64,000 nt of DNA from Amycolatopsis orientalis DSM 40040 = KCTC 9412 (GTDB taxonomy: Bacteria; Actinomycetota; Actinomycetes; Mycobacteriales; Pseudonocardiaceae). Made by a program: the position numbers and the translations under genes. Each line of letters begins with the position of its first letter. Position 1 is the stretch's first letter. The notes below the pieces were generated by a model. It saw only the letters and a program-made list of their open reading frames with translations, was not told where the DNA came from and ran no database searches. Below, in pieces: positions 16,184 to 24,919 of the stretch. The DNA lies in NCBI RefSeq assembly GCF_000478275.1, contig NZ_ASJB01000099.1, positions 62,001 to 126,000 of the forward strand. The letters run 5' to 3'.

Positions 16184-17341
16184 CTAGGCGAACAGAGATC
16201 GCCTCATCCGCAGAACGGCCACACCGAGGAACAGAGAGGCGAACGCGACGAGAATCGCCAAGGGCCCCAGGATGCCGGACAGGCCACTACCCCGGGAAAG
16301 GATCGCCGTCCAGGCGTCGACGGCCCAGGCGTGCGGGGTGGCGTGTCCCATGATCCTGACCGCGGGTGGCACGATCTCCAGCGGCCAGGTACAGCCACCG
16401 AGCATGCCTGCCCCGATCCCGACCGCGGGCCCGATGGCCGACGCCTGCTCGGGGGTCCGGAAGACGGTCCCGCTCAACATCCCCGCCCCGGCACCGACCA
16501 GCGCCCAAGTGATCGTCAGTGCCGCGGCCGCGAACGGATCGCCCCAGCTCACGCCGAAGAGCAGGGAACCGACGCCGATGATCAGTGCCGACTGGAGCAG
16601 GGCCAGCACGAGATAGCAGAGCGTTTCGCCGAGTACGACATCGCGTGAACGGATCGGTCCGGCCATCATCCGTGCGTGGACGCCCAGATCCCGGGTCTGG
16701 ATCAAGGCCGCGCCCAGGGCCATCGCGTTGATGAAGACGAAGAACACCAGCATCGTCGGCGCGCTGTAGCTGAACCCTGGCGGCAGGACCTCACCCGCAC
16801 TGCCGACCACTTCCGAGCGGACCAGCACCTGGGGTGTCGTGGTGTCGAGCGACCGGGCCATCGGGAGCAGGGCTTCGAAGGACTGTCCGGTCTGCCGTGC
16901 GGCGAATCCGGCGGCCTGCGCGACCGACGCGTGGTCGGCGATCACCGATGCCACAGCGGACCACGCAACCTGGCCGGATCCGGCCGAACTGGTGACCAGT
17001 AACGGGAACTCGACCGATCCACCGCCTGTCAAGATGCCGTCCAGGTTGGCGGGAACGAGCAGGACGGCGTCGATCTCGTTACGGCGCAGGGCATCCGTTG
17101 CCTCGGCCTGGCCACCGAACCGGCTGATCACCAGCGCGTCGGCCCGGTCGAGACTCTGCGTCAGTTCGCCGGCCAGCCGCCCTTCCCCGGCCACCAGCCC
17201 GATCCTGAACCCGGACTGGCCTTGCATGACCGTCCCGATCACCAAGATCACGACCACCGGCAGTAGCACCATGAAGAACAGCGCGATCCGGTCTCCCACC
17301 ATTCGCCGTAGCGACACCGCCGCGATCGTCAGGATGTTCAT
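16184..17341 (-). CDS. ABC-2 type exporter permease (second of pair)
   Basis: A 385-residue ABC-2 permease from ATG 17341. It has an N-terminal helix (FFMVLLPVVVILVIGTVMQG), a long extracytoplasmic domain (about 45-200), and a C-terminal bundle of five helices (PTMLVFFVFINAMALGAAL onward, with RMMAGPIRSRDVVLGE between helices). This is the YhgE/DrrB-like layout of drug and lipid exporters. It overlaps the first permease by 4 bp (ATGA) and completes an operon Hpf-ATPase-permease-permease. Two different permeases with one ATPase suggest a heterodimeric channel. The substrate is unknown. Confidence 0.9.
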   Translation of the reverse strand: MNILTIAAVSLRRMVGDRIALFFMVLLPVVVILVIGTVMQGQSGFRIGLVAGEGRLAGELTQSLDRADALVISRFGGQAEATDALRRNEIDAVLLVPANLDGILTGGGSVEFPLLVTSSAGSGQVAWSAVASVIADHASVAQAAGFAARQTGQSFEALLPMARSLDTTTPQVLVRSEVVGSAGEVLPPGFSYSAPTMLVFFVFINAMALGAALIQTRDLGVHARMMAGPIRSRDVVLGETLCYLVLALLQSALIIGVGSLLFGVSWGDPFAAAALTITWALVGAGAGMLSGTVFRTPEQASAIGPAVGIGAGMLGGCTWPLEIVPPAVRIMGHATPHAWAVDAWTAILSRGSGLSGILGPLAILVAFASLFLGVAVLRMRRSLFA

Positions 17342-18492
17342 CGCGATTTCCTCCGGTACAACACCACGGTCGCGACCGAGACGACTCCACAGAACGCGAG
17401 GATCGCCATCACCGGCAGGACGACGCTGGTCCAGTCGGCGCCGCCGGCGAGATCGGTGAAGGCACGTAACGCCCAGCCGTTCGGGGTGAGGAGTGCCAAG
17501 CGACGCATGAACTCCGGTGCGCCGCCGATCAGGACGAAGTTCCCGCCGAGCAGCACCAGCCCGAAGATGATGATCGAGGCGATACCGTCGGCTTGGCGGT
17601 CGCTTCCCGCGATGGCGATGACGAAGGCCGTCAGGCAGACCAGCGTCAGTGCCAGCGCCGCGATGACCGCGGCGACGGCGAGTGGCGGACCCCAATCCAC
17701 GCCGAAGAACAGACTGGTCACGACCGCGACCGACGACAGGCTCGCGGCACCGTAGACGAACGTCGCCAGCGCTTTGCCGACCAGGACCGAACGAGGCCGG
17801 ACCGGCGCGACGCCGATCCTGTCGAGAGTCCCGTTCCTGCGTTCCTCGAAGTAACCCTTGGCGCCGAACCCGATCGCGAAGAACATGAAGAAGATCCCCA
17901 TCGCCGGCCCGTAATAACCCACACCGGTGAGCTTCTCGGTGCCGGCGGCCTTGGGGACGACCCGCTCCGGCAGACGCAGCCCGGCCGCGACCTCCGGCAG
18001 GCCTTCCGGCGGTGCTCCGGCGGCGAGAGCCACCGCGACCGAAAGGCGGTCGGCGTTCAGCTGCGCCACGAACGATCCGGCGACCGACCTCGCGACCGAA
18101 CCGGCCAGTGGCGAGTCCACACTGGACAGTACGGTGATCGGGCCGACCTCGCCGCCGGTGGCGGCAGCCGAGAAACCGCTCGGCAGGACGAAGGCCGCCC
18201 CGAGATCACCCTCGTCGAGAAGTGCCCGTGCCTCGGCCGTTCCCTTCACCTCGACGATACTCAGTACCGATTCCAGTTCAGGGCCGGCCAGGTGAGCGGT
18301 GAACGCCGCCGCCAGCGCACCACCGTCTTCGTTGATGACGGCGACATCGGTGTGAAAGGTCTCCGCACCGCGGAACGCGAAACTGACCAGCATGGCGACC
18401 GCCACAGGCGCCAGGAACCCGAGTATCCACGCGGACCGGTCACGCAACCGCTGCCGCAAGTCCTTTCCGGCCACGATGAATGCCACGTTCAT
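17338..18492 (-). CDS. ABC-2 type exporter permease (first of pair)
   Basis: A 384-residue ABC-2 permease. ATG 18492 follows GAGGAGCC at good spacing; a GTG three bases earlier is also possible. The N-terminal helix (ILGFLAPVAVAMLVSFAF) is followed by a large extracellular domain with a DVAVINEDGGALAAAF motif, and five to six C-terminal helices (GPAMGIFFMFFAIGFGAKG, then ERRNGTLDRIGVAPVRPRSV). ERRxGTLxR is the coupling-helix signature of DrrB-like permeases. The gene follows the ATPase by about 10 bp and overlaps the second permease, so the proteins should assemble together in the plasma membrane. Confidence 0.92.
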   Translation of the reverse strand: MNVAFIVAGKDLRQRLRDRSAWILGFLAPVAVAMLVSFAFRGAETFHTDVAVINEDGGALAAAFTAHLAGPELESVLSIVEVKGTAEARALLDEGDLGAAFVLPSGFSAAATGGEVGPITVLSSVDSPLAGSVARSVAGSFVAQLNADRLSVAVALAAGAPPEGLPEVAAGLRLPERVVPKAAGTEKLTGVGYYGPAMGIFFMFFAIGFGAKGYFEERRNGTLDRIGVAPVRPRSVLVGKALATFVYGAASLSSVAVVTSLFFGVDWGPPLAVAAVIAALALTLVCLTAFVIAIAGSDRQADGIASIIIFGLVLLGGNFVLIGGAPEFMRRLALLTPNGWALRAFTDLAGGADWTSVVLPVMAILAFCGVVSVATVVLYRRKSR

Positions 18493-18502
18493 CACCGGCT
18501 CC

Positions 18503-19477
18503 TCAATCCCGCAGTGCGGTGCCGGTGAGGTGCAGGAACACCGCTTCGAGGTCCGGCTCGGTCACTTCGACCGAGCGCACACTCGCTCCGGCCCGCTCGA
18601 CCGTGTCCAGGACGCCTGGCAGCAGATGCCTGCCGTCACGGACGATCAACTGCAGTTCGTCCCCGGTGACGCCGGCCCGTTCGACTCCAGGCATATCGCG
18701 GCAGAGCTTCGCGAGCGAGGTCAGATCACCGTCCGCGGCCAGGTTGATCCGGTCGTGCTCGCCGAGCCGGTCGATCAGTTCCCTGCGGGTACCTTCGGCG
18801 ATCAGACGTCCGTGGTCGACGATGCCGACCCGGTCGCACAGCCGCTCCGCCTCCTCCATGTAGTGCGTGGTGTAGAGCACGGCCATGCCCGAGGCGCCGA
18901 GCGATCGGACGTTCTCCATGATCGCGTGCCTGCTCTGCGGGTCGACGCCGACCGTCGGCTCGTCGAGCACCAGCAGCATCGGCCGGTGCATCAGGCCGGC
19001 ACCGATGTTGAGCCTGCGGCGCATCCCGCCGGAGTACGCTTCGACCTTCTCCTTCGCCCGCTCGGACAGCCCGATCAGTTCGAGTACTTCATCCACCCGC
19101 CGTTCCAGCGCCTTTCCGCGCAGCCGGTACAGCTTCCCGAAGAAGCGGAGGTTCTCTCGCGCACTGAGATCCGGGTACAGAGCGACGTCCTGCGGGACAT
19201 AGCCGACCTGTGCCCTGGCGTCGATCATCGCGCCGCCACCGGGCAGACCCGCGATGGCGATACTTCCCGCGTCCGGCCGGAGCAGACCGCACACCAACCG
19301 GATCGTCGTCGTCTTCCCGGCCCCATTCGGTCCGAGTAACCCGTACGTTTCCCCAGGCGCTATCGCGAAACTGACGTCGTCGACGGCGATCCGGTCGCCG
19401 AAACGCTTGGTCAGCCCCGAGACCGCCAGAACCTCGGCGAGTACGGGCGGCGGCTCGGTCAGCGATCTGCCGCTCAT
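18503..19477 (-). CDS. ABC exporter ATP-binding protein, DrrA-like
   Basis: A 324-residue ATPase with Walker A GPNGAGKTTT (about 49-58), Q-loop PQDVALYPDLSA, signature YSGGMRRRLNIG, Walker B LLVLDEPTVGVDP and the H-loop TTHYMEE. The last 90 residues form the DrrA-type C-terminal regulatory domain. It energises the two following permeases. Its ATG comes directly after the TAG of hpf with no spacer, so ribosome hibernation factor and exporter are translated from one message. The exported compound cannot be deduced; relatives export antibiotics, lipids or teichoic-acid-like compounds. Confidence 0.95.
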   Translation of the reverse strand: MSGRSLTEPPPVLAEVLAVSGLTKRFGDRIAVDDVSFAIAPGETYGLLGPNGAGKTTTIRLVCGLLRPDAGSIAIAGLPGGGAMIDARAQVGYVPQDVALYPDLSARENLRFFGKLYRLRGKALERRVDEVLELIGLSERAKEKVEAYSGGMRRRLNIGAGLMHRPMLLVLDEPTVGVDPQSRHAIMENVRSLGASGMAVLYTTHYMEEAERLCDRVGIVDHGRLIAEGTRRELIDRLGEHDRINLAADGDLTSLAKLCRDMPGVERAGVTGDELQLIVRDGRHLLPGVLDTVERAGASVRSVEVTEPDLEAVFLHLTGTALRD

Positions 19478-20281
19478 CTAGACCGCCGGGGTGATGAGGC
19501 CGTAGTGGCCGTCGTAGCGGTGATAGAGCACGCTCCCCCGGCCGCGTTCGGCGTCGAGGAAGAAGAGGAACGGCAAACCGAGCAAGCCGAGGCGATCCAC
19601 CGCTTCGGTCGTGGACAAGAGCGGCGCGGGCTGCCCGCTGATGGTCAGCGCGAGCTTGAACGGAGCGAGCTGATGTGGCCCCGGCGGTGTCGGCTGCGCG
19701 AGCCGGTGCATGGTCGGTCCCGCGTGGTAGAGCACGCTGTCCTGCCCCGTCCCGGATTCGGTGAACAGATGGAATTCGTAGTCCAGAAGATGCATCTCGA
19801 CGGACGCTTCGTCCACAGTGGAGGAAGCCAGCGAATAGGACTTGTGCCGGATGATCTCCCGCTCGGCCACGGGCCGGGGGTACCACGCATCCGGCCGGGA
19901 CGGCACCGAATCGTGCCGCCATTCACCGGGCTCCGCGCTCGGGCGCCTTCCGCGCCGGGCCTCCCAGTGCAGTGCGCTCCGCTCCAGTTGACGACGCAGT
20001 TTCGCGTCCAGCAGATCGATCGCCTCTTCGGCGGTCGGCGCGGCCACCTGCGCGCGAACCGGTCTTCCGTTCACATCGAGGGTCGCTTGCGCGATCACCG
20101 GGCGGTCCATCGCGGGATTTCCGTGCCTGCTCAATCGCACCGACGCGGCGAGCACCGGCCGGTGGGCGGCCCCGAAGAGACGCGTCACCTTCTTTCCGGC
20201 ACGATCGGCGAGCGCCGGCGGGATGTCTCCGCGAACCGTCACTCGCACTTCCGGCTTCACCGTGCTCCCGGTCGTCCGCAT
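19478..20281 (-). CDS. hpf: Ribosome hibernation promoting factor with duplicated C-terminal domain
   Basis: A 267-residue long-form Hpf. ATG 20281 is taken because GGGAAGGG precedes it; in-frame upstream starts exist but lie in the regulatory region. Residues about 7-90 form the S30AE fold (VRVTVRGDIPPALADRAG, DRPVIAQATLDVNGRPVR). The C-terminal dimerisation element occurs twice, as YEFHLFTESGTGQDSVLYH and FLFFLDAERGRGSVLYHRYDGHYGLI, an arrangement also seen in dormancy-type Hpf proteins such as Rv0079. It should bind the 30S decoding site and promote inactive 100S ribosomes under energy stress. A DosR-like box lies 64 bp upstream. It leads an operon with an ABC exporter, which is unusual. 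Confidence 0.9.
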   Translation of the reverse strand: MRTTGSTVKPEVRVTVRGDIPPALADRAGKKVTRLFGAAHRPVLAASVRLSRHGNPAMDRPVIAQATLDVNGRPVRAQVAAPTAEEAIDLLDAKLRRQLERSALHWEARRGRRPSAEPGEWRHDSVPSRPDAWYPRPVAEREIIRHKSYSLASSTVDEASVEMHLLDYEFHLFTESGTGQDSVLYHAGPTMHRLAQPTPPGPHQLAPFKLALTISGQPAPLLSTTEAVDRLGLLGLPFLFFLDAERGRGSVLYHRYDGHYGLITPAV

Positions 20282-20344
20282 TCGTTCAGCCCTTCCCAAG
20301 ATTTCCACCTCTTCATCGGACACCGATGACGCCTGCCTCACCAA

Positions 20345-20358
20345 GGGACCAAGGACGT
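20345..20358. promoter_or_regulatory. DosR-like box upstream of hpf
   Basis: GGGACCAAGGACGT keeps GGGACC and the central G of the 14-mer but loses the last two Cs. It is 64 bp from the hpf ATG. Confidence 0.4.
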
Positions 20359-20610
20359 CGATGGGAGAGACCTTGTGGCCTGGCAGGTCGCCTCCGGCGA
20401 AAGGGGCCCGGTGCGTCACGCATCGAGCCGGTCCACCGGCCTCGCCAAGGAATTGTGCCCGGGACGAACGGTCCGCCAGGCTTGGAAGAACGGTGACGAA
20501 GTGTCCATCGTCAGCCTCCGGTCGTGTTCGTGTGTCCATCAGCATTCCCCGGCCGCTCCTGGACGACGAGGGACGTCGGTCCCGGCTTGCCAGGACCTCC
20601 AGCCCACAAG

Positions 20611-20652
20611 GAAAACGCCCTTCCCGCGTGGAACCCGGGGGAGGGCGTTTTC
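20611..20652. terminator. Bidirectional stem-loop terminator downstream of hsp20
   Basis: GAAAACGCCCT (20611-20621) pairs exactly with AGGGCGTTTTC (20642-20652); arms extend with mismatch into the loop. The A/T ends give a T-run on both strands. It follows the Hsp20 stop (20665, minus strand), separating it from the hpf promoter region. Confidence 0.85.
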
Positions 20653-20664
20653 ATCACCAGCCGC

Positions 20665-21072
20665 TCAGACCTTGCCGACCTGGATCTTCACCTGCTTGTC
20701 CCGCGGCTTGTCCTTGTGCGGAACACAGACTTCAAGGATCCCGTCGGCGTACTTCGCGGTGATCTTCGAGGTTTCCGCGCCCGCCGGCAGTGAGACGGTG
20801 CGGCTGAACTGGCCGTAGTAGAACTCGCTCCGGCCGTCCTCGACGGCTTTCGCCTCTCGTTCGGCGTGGATGGTGAGCACACCGTTGTGCGCGGTGACGG
20901 AGATGTTCTTTTCCGGATCGAACCCGGGGAGCTCGGCTCGCACGACGTACTTGTCTTCCTCCGCGGATTCCTCGATGCGCATCGGATTATGCTCCGTGAA
21001 CGGCCAGGGATTCTCCAGCCACGCGGCGATGCTCGGTAGTGCCAGGCGGGGACTGGGCACGAGTGAGGTCAT
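20665..21072 (-). CDS. Hsp20/alpha-crystallin small heat shock protein
   Basis: A 135-residue alpha-crystallin chaperone. Of two adjacent ATGs, 21072 has the better spacing from AAGGGAAG. It carries the crystallin core: EDKYVVRAELPGFDPEKNIS, NGVLTIHAERE, FYYGQFSRTVSLPAG and YADGILEVCVPHKDK. A C-terminal IxI-like motif (KIQV) is present. It should hold unfolding proteins in soluble form during stress. The mycobacterial homologue HspX is a main DosR target, and here GGGACCAAAGACTC lies 88 bp upstream. It is monocistronic, closed by a stem-loop. Confidence 0.93.
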   Translation of the reverse strand: MTSLVPSPRLALPSIAAWLENPWPFTEHNPMRIEESAEEDKYVVRAELPGFDPEKNISVTAHNGVLTIHAEREAKAVEDGRSEFYYGQFSRTVSLPAGAETSKITAKYADGILEVCVPHKDKPRDKQVKIQVGKV

Positions 21073-21159
21073 CATCTTCCCTTCGTCGCGGTGAAAACTC
21101 ACCAGTTCAGGAAACGCTCCCCCGCACGGCGCCGAAGCGGACGTAGGGCCTGAGAGGAC

Positions 21160-21173
21160 GGGACCAAAGACTC
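21160..21173. promoter_or_regulatory. DosR-like box upstream of hsp20
   Basis: GGGACCAAAGACTC is close to the mycobacterial form GGGACTAAAGTCCC (three differences) and lies 88 bp upstream of the hsp20 start. Confidence 0.5.
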
Positions 21174-21302
21174 GGACGCCGCGGAGCACGGCGTGGTGAG
21201 TGTCCCGTTCTCTCCGGCCCTTCCGGACACACCGACAGCAAGGTGCGGACGAACCTGTCACCGGCCGGGTGGTGCCACTCCCGGATGACGACGTCATTCC
21301 CT

Positions 21303-21902
21303 TCAGGCCGCGGTCCGGTTTTCGGACACTCGCCGCCATTCCCGCTCCCACGCGGCACCCCGCAGACGACCCAGTATCGGACGACCCGCGAGAAAGAAGC
21401 CCGTAAGCAGCATCACGCACACGATCCAGAAGGCGGCGCCGGCGCCGGCACCCAGGCCGGCCACGTCCGCGGTCGTCACGGGCGCGCCGACCGCGTTCCC
21501 TTTGCCGTCGAGCCAGATCGGTATTTCGTCGCCGGTGCCCGACCCGGGGTCCACGGTGACGACGTCCTCGCGGACGGGCCCGCCGGGCGCGGTCCAGCGA
21601 GCGCGCACCTTCACCGTCTCTTCGACGGGCACTCCGTCGAACCGGACCTGTGCGGGCGGGGCGTCGGCCACCAGCACCGCCGTCGCCTCATGACGATCCG
21701 CGGTCTCCTCGCCCGCTCGCCGCAATCCGGCGTCGTAAGCCTCGGACCCCATCGCCACCGCGAACGGAATGGCCAGCAAGGCGACCAAGACGACACCGAT
21801 CACCAGTGCCGCCTCCAGCCGGTCCGACAGACGGGCGAGCGGGTTCCGGCCGACGTGAAGCCGTCGCCGAACCGCCGTGAAGATACCCGGCTGTGCTCGC
21901 AT
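21303..21902 (-). CDS. Rv1733c-like two-helix membrane protein
   Basis: A 199-residue membrane protein from ATG 21902, with GAGGAG 7 nt upstream. It opens with a basic segment and RNPLARLSDRLEA, then a helix (ALVIGVVLVALLAIPFAVAM), an extracytoplasmic domain with an ARWTAPGGPVREDVV strand and GTGDEIPIWLDGKGN, and a second helix (GAAFWIVCVMLLTGFFLAG) before a basic tail. The RNP-x-R-x-x-DRLEA opening, the PARW-like strand and the W-x-D-x-x-G motif match mycobacterial Rv1733c, a DosR-regulon antigen of unknown function. It is divergent from the arginine operon across a region with several DosR-like boxes. Confidence 0.85.
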   Translation of the reverse strand: MRAQPGIFTAVRRRLHVGRNPLARLSDRLEAALVIGVVLVALLAIPFAVAMGSEAYDAGLRRAGEETADRHEATAVLVADAPPAQVRFDGVPVEETVKVRARWTAPGGPVREDVVTVDPGSGTGDEIPIWLDGKGNAVGAPVTTADVAGLGAGAGAAFWIVCVMLLTGFFLAGRPILGRLRGAAWEREWRRVSENRTAA

Positions 21903-21979
21903 GATGTTCTCCTCGATCAGGGGTCGTACCGAGACACAGATGTCGACGGCCTGTCTTCGGAGCTTCTCTCCCTCAAGGA

Positions 21980-22026
21980 GCACACGGGAGTGGCTGCGGA
22001 CCCCGGCGGACGGGGACCTTCGGCAC
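21980..22026. promoter_or_regulatory. Shared upstream element plus DosR-like box
   Basis: GCACACGGGAGTGGC (21980-21994) precedes GGGACCTTCGGCAC (22013-22026), which differs from the consensus at one position. The same pair occurs at 10041-10086. It lies between the divergent Rv1733c-like and arginine-operon genes. Confidence 0.55.
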
Positions 22027-22040
22027 GCTGCCGCCCGATC

Positions 22041-22076
22041 CGGCCCTTCGGCCCATCGACCACGGACCTAAGCCCC
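22041..22076. promoter_or_regulatory. Two DosR-like boxes upstream of the arginine operon
   Basis: CGGCCCTTCGGCCC (22041-22054) and CGGACCTAAGCCCC (22063-22076) lie 22 bp apart (start to start, about two helical turns), 116 bp before the permease ATG. Paired DosR sites at such spacing are typical of strongly induced dormancy promoters. Confidence 0.55.
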
Positions 22077-22191
22077 ATGGCACCGCCGCGCCGTACGTAG
22101 ATCCTTTGCCGAAGGGAACGCACCTGTGTCGCCCCTCCTCTCCACCTTGCCCCGGCGAGTGAGCCCTACGAGCGGAAGATCGGAAAGACTG

Positions 22192-23691
22192 ATGGCGGAG
22201 CAGGAACAACCAGGACATCCGGACGGAGCCGCGCCAGGCGCCGCGGGCTCGACGAGCGGCAAGGAGTTCTCGAACCGGTTCGGTCTGCCGACGGCGACGG
22301 CGCTGGTGGTCGGTTCGATCATCGGAACGGGGGTGTTCGCCCTTCCCTCGTCCTTGGCCCCGTACGGCCTTTCGAGTCTCCTGGCCTTCGGCTTGGTCAC
22401 CATCGGCGCCTTGGCTCTGGGGCTGGTGTTCGGCTGGCTCAACAAACGCGTGCCGGGCTCGGGCGGGCCGTACTTGTACGCACGGGACGCCTTCGGTGAC
22501 TTCGGCGGCTTCGTCACCGCCTGGGCCTACTGGCTGACCGCCTGGGTGGGCAACGCCGGTATCGCGGTCGCCTGGGTCGGCTACGTGGAAGTGTTCGTCA
22601 ACAAGGAGCACAACCCGTGGTGGTCGGTCGCCATCGCGTTGGTCGGCCTGTGGCTGCCCGCCGCGATCAACATCTCCGGCGTCCGGAACCTCGCGTGGTT
22701 CCAGATCGTCACCACGGTCCTCAAGTTCGTGCCGCTGGTGTTCATGGCGACCATCGGGTTGTTCTTCATCAAGGCCGACAATCTCGGTTCGTTCAACCCG
22801 AGTGGGTTGTCCTGGGTGGGCGCCATCTCCGCGGCGGCCGCGATCGCGCTGTTCAGCTACCTGGGACTGGAGACGGCCTCGGTCGCCGCCGGACGGGTCC
22901 GCGACCCGAGCCGGAACGTGTCCAGGGCGACCGTGCTCGGCACGCTGGTCTGCGCCGTCGTCTACGTACTGGGGACCGTCACGGTGTTCGGCACCGTGGG
23001 GCAGGGGGCGCTGGTCGACTCGACGGCGCCGTTCTCCGCTTCGGCCACCGCCATCTTCGGGGCGAGCTGGGCCGGGCAGGCCATGGCCGTGGTGGCGATC
23101 GTCTCCGGGCTCGGCTGCCTGAACGGCTGGACGTTGATCTGCGCCGAGATGCCGATGGCCGCCGCCCGTGACCGGCTGTTCCCGACCCAGTTCGCCAAGC
23201 TGAGCAAGAAGGAGATCCCGGTCTTCGGCATCGTGGCCGCCACCGTGCTGGCATCGGTGCTCACCGCTTTCGGTTACTGGAACTTCCAATCCGTGTTCAC
23301 CAACGTGGTGCTGCTGGGTGTCTTCACCGCGGTGATCCCTTACCTGTACTCCGCCGCGGCGCATCTCTACTGGCTCATCGTCCAGGGCCGCGCGCTGAAC
23401 TGGCCGCATCTGATCCGCGATCTGGTCGTGACCGCCTTCGCGCTGCTCTTCAGCTTCTGGGCGCTGGCGGGCAGCGGATACCAGGCGGTGTACTACGGCG
23501 TGTTCGCGTTCTTCCTCGGCATCCCCGTCTATGTCTGGATGAAATCCCAGCGCAAGGAATACGGCGAGACGCCCGTCTCCCCCATCCGCTATCCCGCGGA
23601 CAGTCCCTATTTCCTCTCTCCCGACGGGAAGAACGGCGCGAGCGCCGAGAACGCTACCCCGGCGCCGTTCGAACCGCGGGAGCAGTCATGA
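22192..23691 (+). CDS. APC-family amino acid antiporter (arginine/ornithine type)
   Basis: A 499-residue APC transporter. ATG 22192 is preferred over an upstream start at 22126, which would add a non-conserved leader. It begins FGLPTATALVVGSIIGTGVF, the substrate-binding first helix of the family (GSIIGTGVF), and continues through about twelve membrane helices (GSGGPYLYARDAFGDFGGF, AAIALFSYLGLETAS). Its place at the head of the arc genes suggests an arginine/ornithine antiporter with the role of ArcD. It overlaps arcA by 4 bp. Sequence alone cannot distinguish arginine/ornithine from arginine/agmatine exchange. Confidence 0.9.
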   Translation: MAEQEQPGHPDGAAPGAAGSTSGKEFSNRFGLPTATALVVGSIIGTGVFALPSSLAPYGLSSLLAFGLVTIGALALGLVFGWLNKRVPGSGGPYLYARDAFGDFGGFVTAWAYWLTAWVGNAGIAVAWVGYVEVFVNKEHNPWWSVAIALVGLWLPAAINISGVRNLAWFQIVTTVLKFVPLVFMATIGLFFIKADNLGSFNPSGLSWVGAISAAAAIALFSYLGLETASVAAGRVRDPSRNVSRATVLGTLVCAVVYVLGTVTVFGTVGQGALVDSTAPFSASATAIFGASWAGQAMAVVAIVSGLGCLNGWTLICAEMPMAAARDRLFPTQFAKLSKKEIPVFGIVAATVLASVLTAFGYWNFQSVFTNVVLLGVFTAVIPYLYSAAAHLYWLIVQGRALNWPHLIRDLVVTAFALLFSFWALAGSGYQAVYYGVFAFFLGIPVYVWMKSQRKEYGETPVSPIRYPADSPYFLSPDGKNGASAENATPAPFEPREQS

Positions 23692-24908
23692 CTTTCGCCG
23701 TTCATTCGGAGGTCGGCCGGTTGCGGCAGGCCATCGTGCACCGTCCCGGCCTCGAGCTGACCAGGTTGACCCCGCGCAACATCGGCGAACTGCTCTTCGA
23801 CGACGTTCTCTGGGCCAAGCAGGCGAAGCAGGAGCACGACGCGTTCGCCGAAGCCTTGCGGGACAAGGGCGTCCGCGTGCACTACTACGGTCGGTTGCTG
23901 GCGGAAACGCTCGCGCTGCCCGAAGGCCGGAAGTTCGTGCTGGACCGGGTGTGCACTCCCGAAATCCTCGGGCCGGCGCTGGTCGCGCCGCTGCGAGCCT
24001 TGTTCGACGACCTCGACGGGGAGAACCTGGCCGAGTACCTGGTGGGCGGCGTCCTCAAGGCCGACCTCCGGCCGCTACGGGCGCGGAGTCTCCGGTGGGA
24101 CACCCTCGCCGCCGACGACTTCGTCCTGCCGCCGTTGCCCAATCATCTGTTCCAGCGTGACGATTCCTGCTGGGTGTACGGCGGTGTCTCGATCAACCCG
24201 ATGGCGAAGCCCGCCCGGCGACGCGAATCCCTGCACACCCGGGCCATCTATCGCCACCATCCGATGTTCGCCGGAGCCGGGTTCCACACCTACTACGGTG
24301 ACGACGACGTCGATCACCAGCCGGCCACGATCGAAGGCGGTGACGTGCACGTCCTCGGCGAGGGCGCCGTCCTCATCGGAATGGGAGAGCGCACCACCCC
24401 GATGGCCGTGGAGATCCTCGCCAAGGCGTTGTTCTCGACCGGACAAGCGCACACCGTCGTCGCCGTCGAGCTTCCGCACTCCCACGCCACGATGCATCTC
24501 GACACGGTGATGAGCATGGTCGACCGTGCCACCTTCGTCGTCTACCCCTACTTCGACCACGACGCGCGCAGCTGGACCATCACCGCGGGAGATGAGCCCG
24601 CCACCCTGAACGTGCACGCCGACGAGAACCTCTGGCACACCCTCGCCGAAGTCCTGGAAGTCCCCGAGATCACGCTTCTCAGCACCGACGAAGACATCCG
24701 GGCCGCCGAGCGGGAGCAATGGGACGACGGTACGAACTACCTTGCCGTCGCCCCCGGGGTCGTCCTCGGCTACGAACGCAACGTCGCCACCAACACCATG
24801 CTGCGCAAGCACGGCATCGAAGTCGTCACCATCGCCGGAAGCGAACTGGGACGCGGCCGTGGCGGCCCGCGCTGCATGACCTGCCCGATCGACCGCGACC
24901 CGAGCTGA
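23688..24908 (+). CDS. arcA: Arginine deiminase
   Basis: A 406-residue arginine deiminase, hydrolysing arginine to citrulline and ammonia. Key motifs are present: N-terminal SEVGRLRQAIVHRPG, substrate motif FQRDDS, EGGDVHVLGEGAVLIG, the catalytic His region (HSHATMHLDTVMSMVD), NYLAVAPGVVLGYERN and the C-terminal nucleophile Cys396 in GGPRCMTCPI. Length and motifs are those of intact enzymes. It is translationally coupled to the antiporter and followed 11 bp later by arcB. The pathway yields ATP without oxygen, fitting the stress-survival character of the region. Confidence 0.97.
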   Translation: MTFAVHSEVGRLRQAIVHRPGLELTRLTPRNIGELLFDDVLWAKQAKQEHDAFAEALRDKGVRVHYYGRLLAETLALPEGRKFVLDRVCTPEILGPALVAPLRALFDDLDGENLAEYLVGGVLKADLRPLRARSLRWDTLAADDFVLPPLPNHLFQRDDSCWVYGGVSINPMAKPARRRESLHTRAIYRHHPMFAGAGFHTYYGDDDVDHQPATIEGGDVHVLGEGAVLIGMGERTTPMAVEILAKALFSTGQAHTVVAVELPHSHATMHLDTVMSMVDRATFVVYPYFDHDARSWTITAGDEPATLNVHADENLWHTLAEVLEVPEITLLSTDEDIRAAEREQWDDGTNYLAVAPGVVLGYERNVATNTMLRKHGIEVVTIAGSELGRGRGGPRCMTCPIDRDPS

Positions 24909-24919
24909 ACGGAGCCGAA

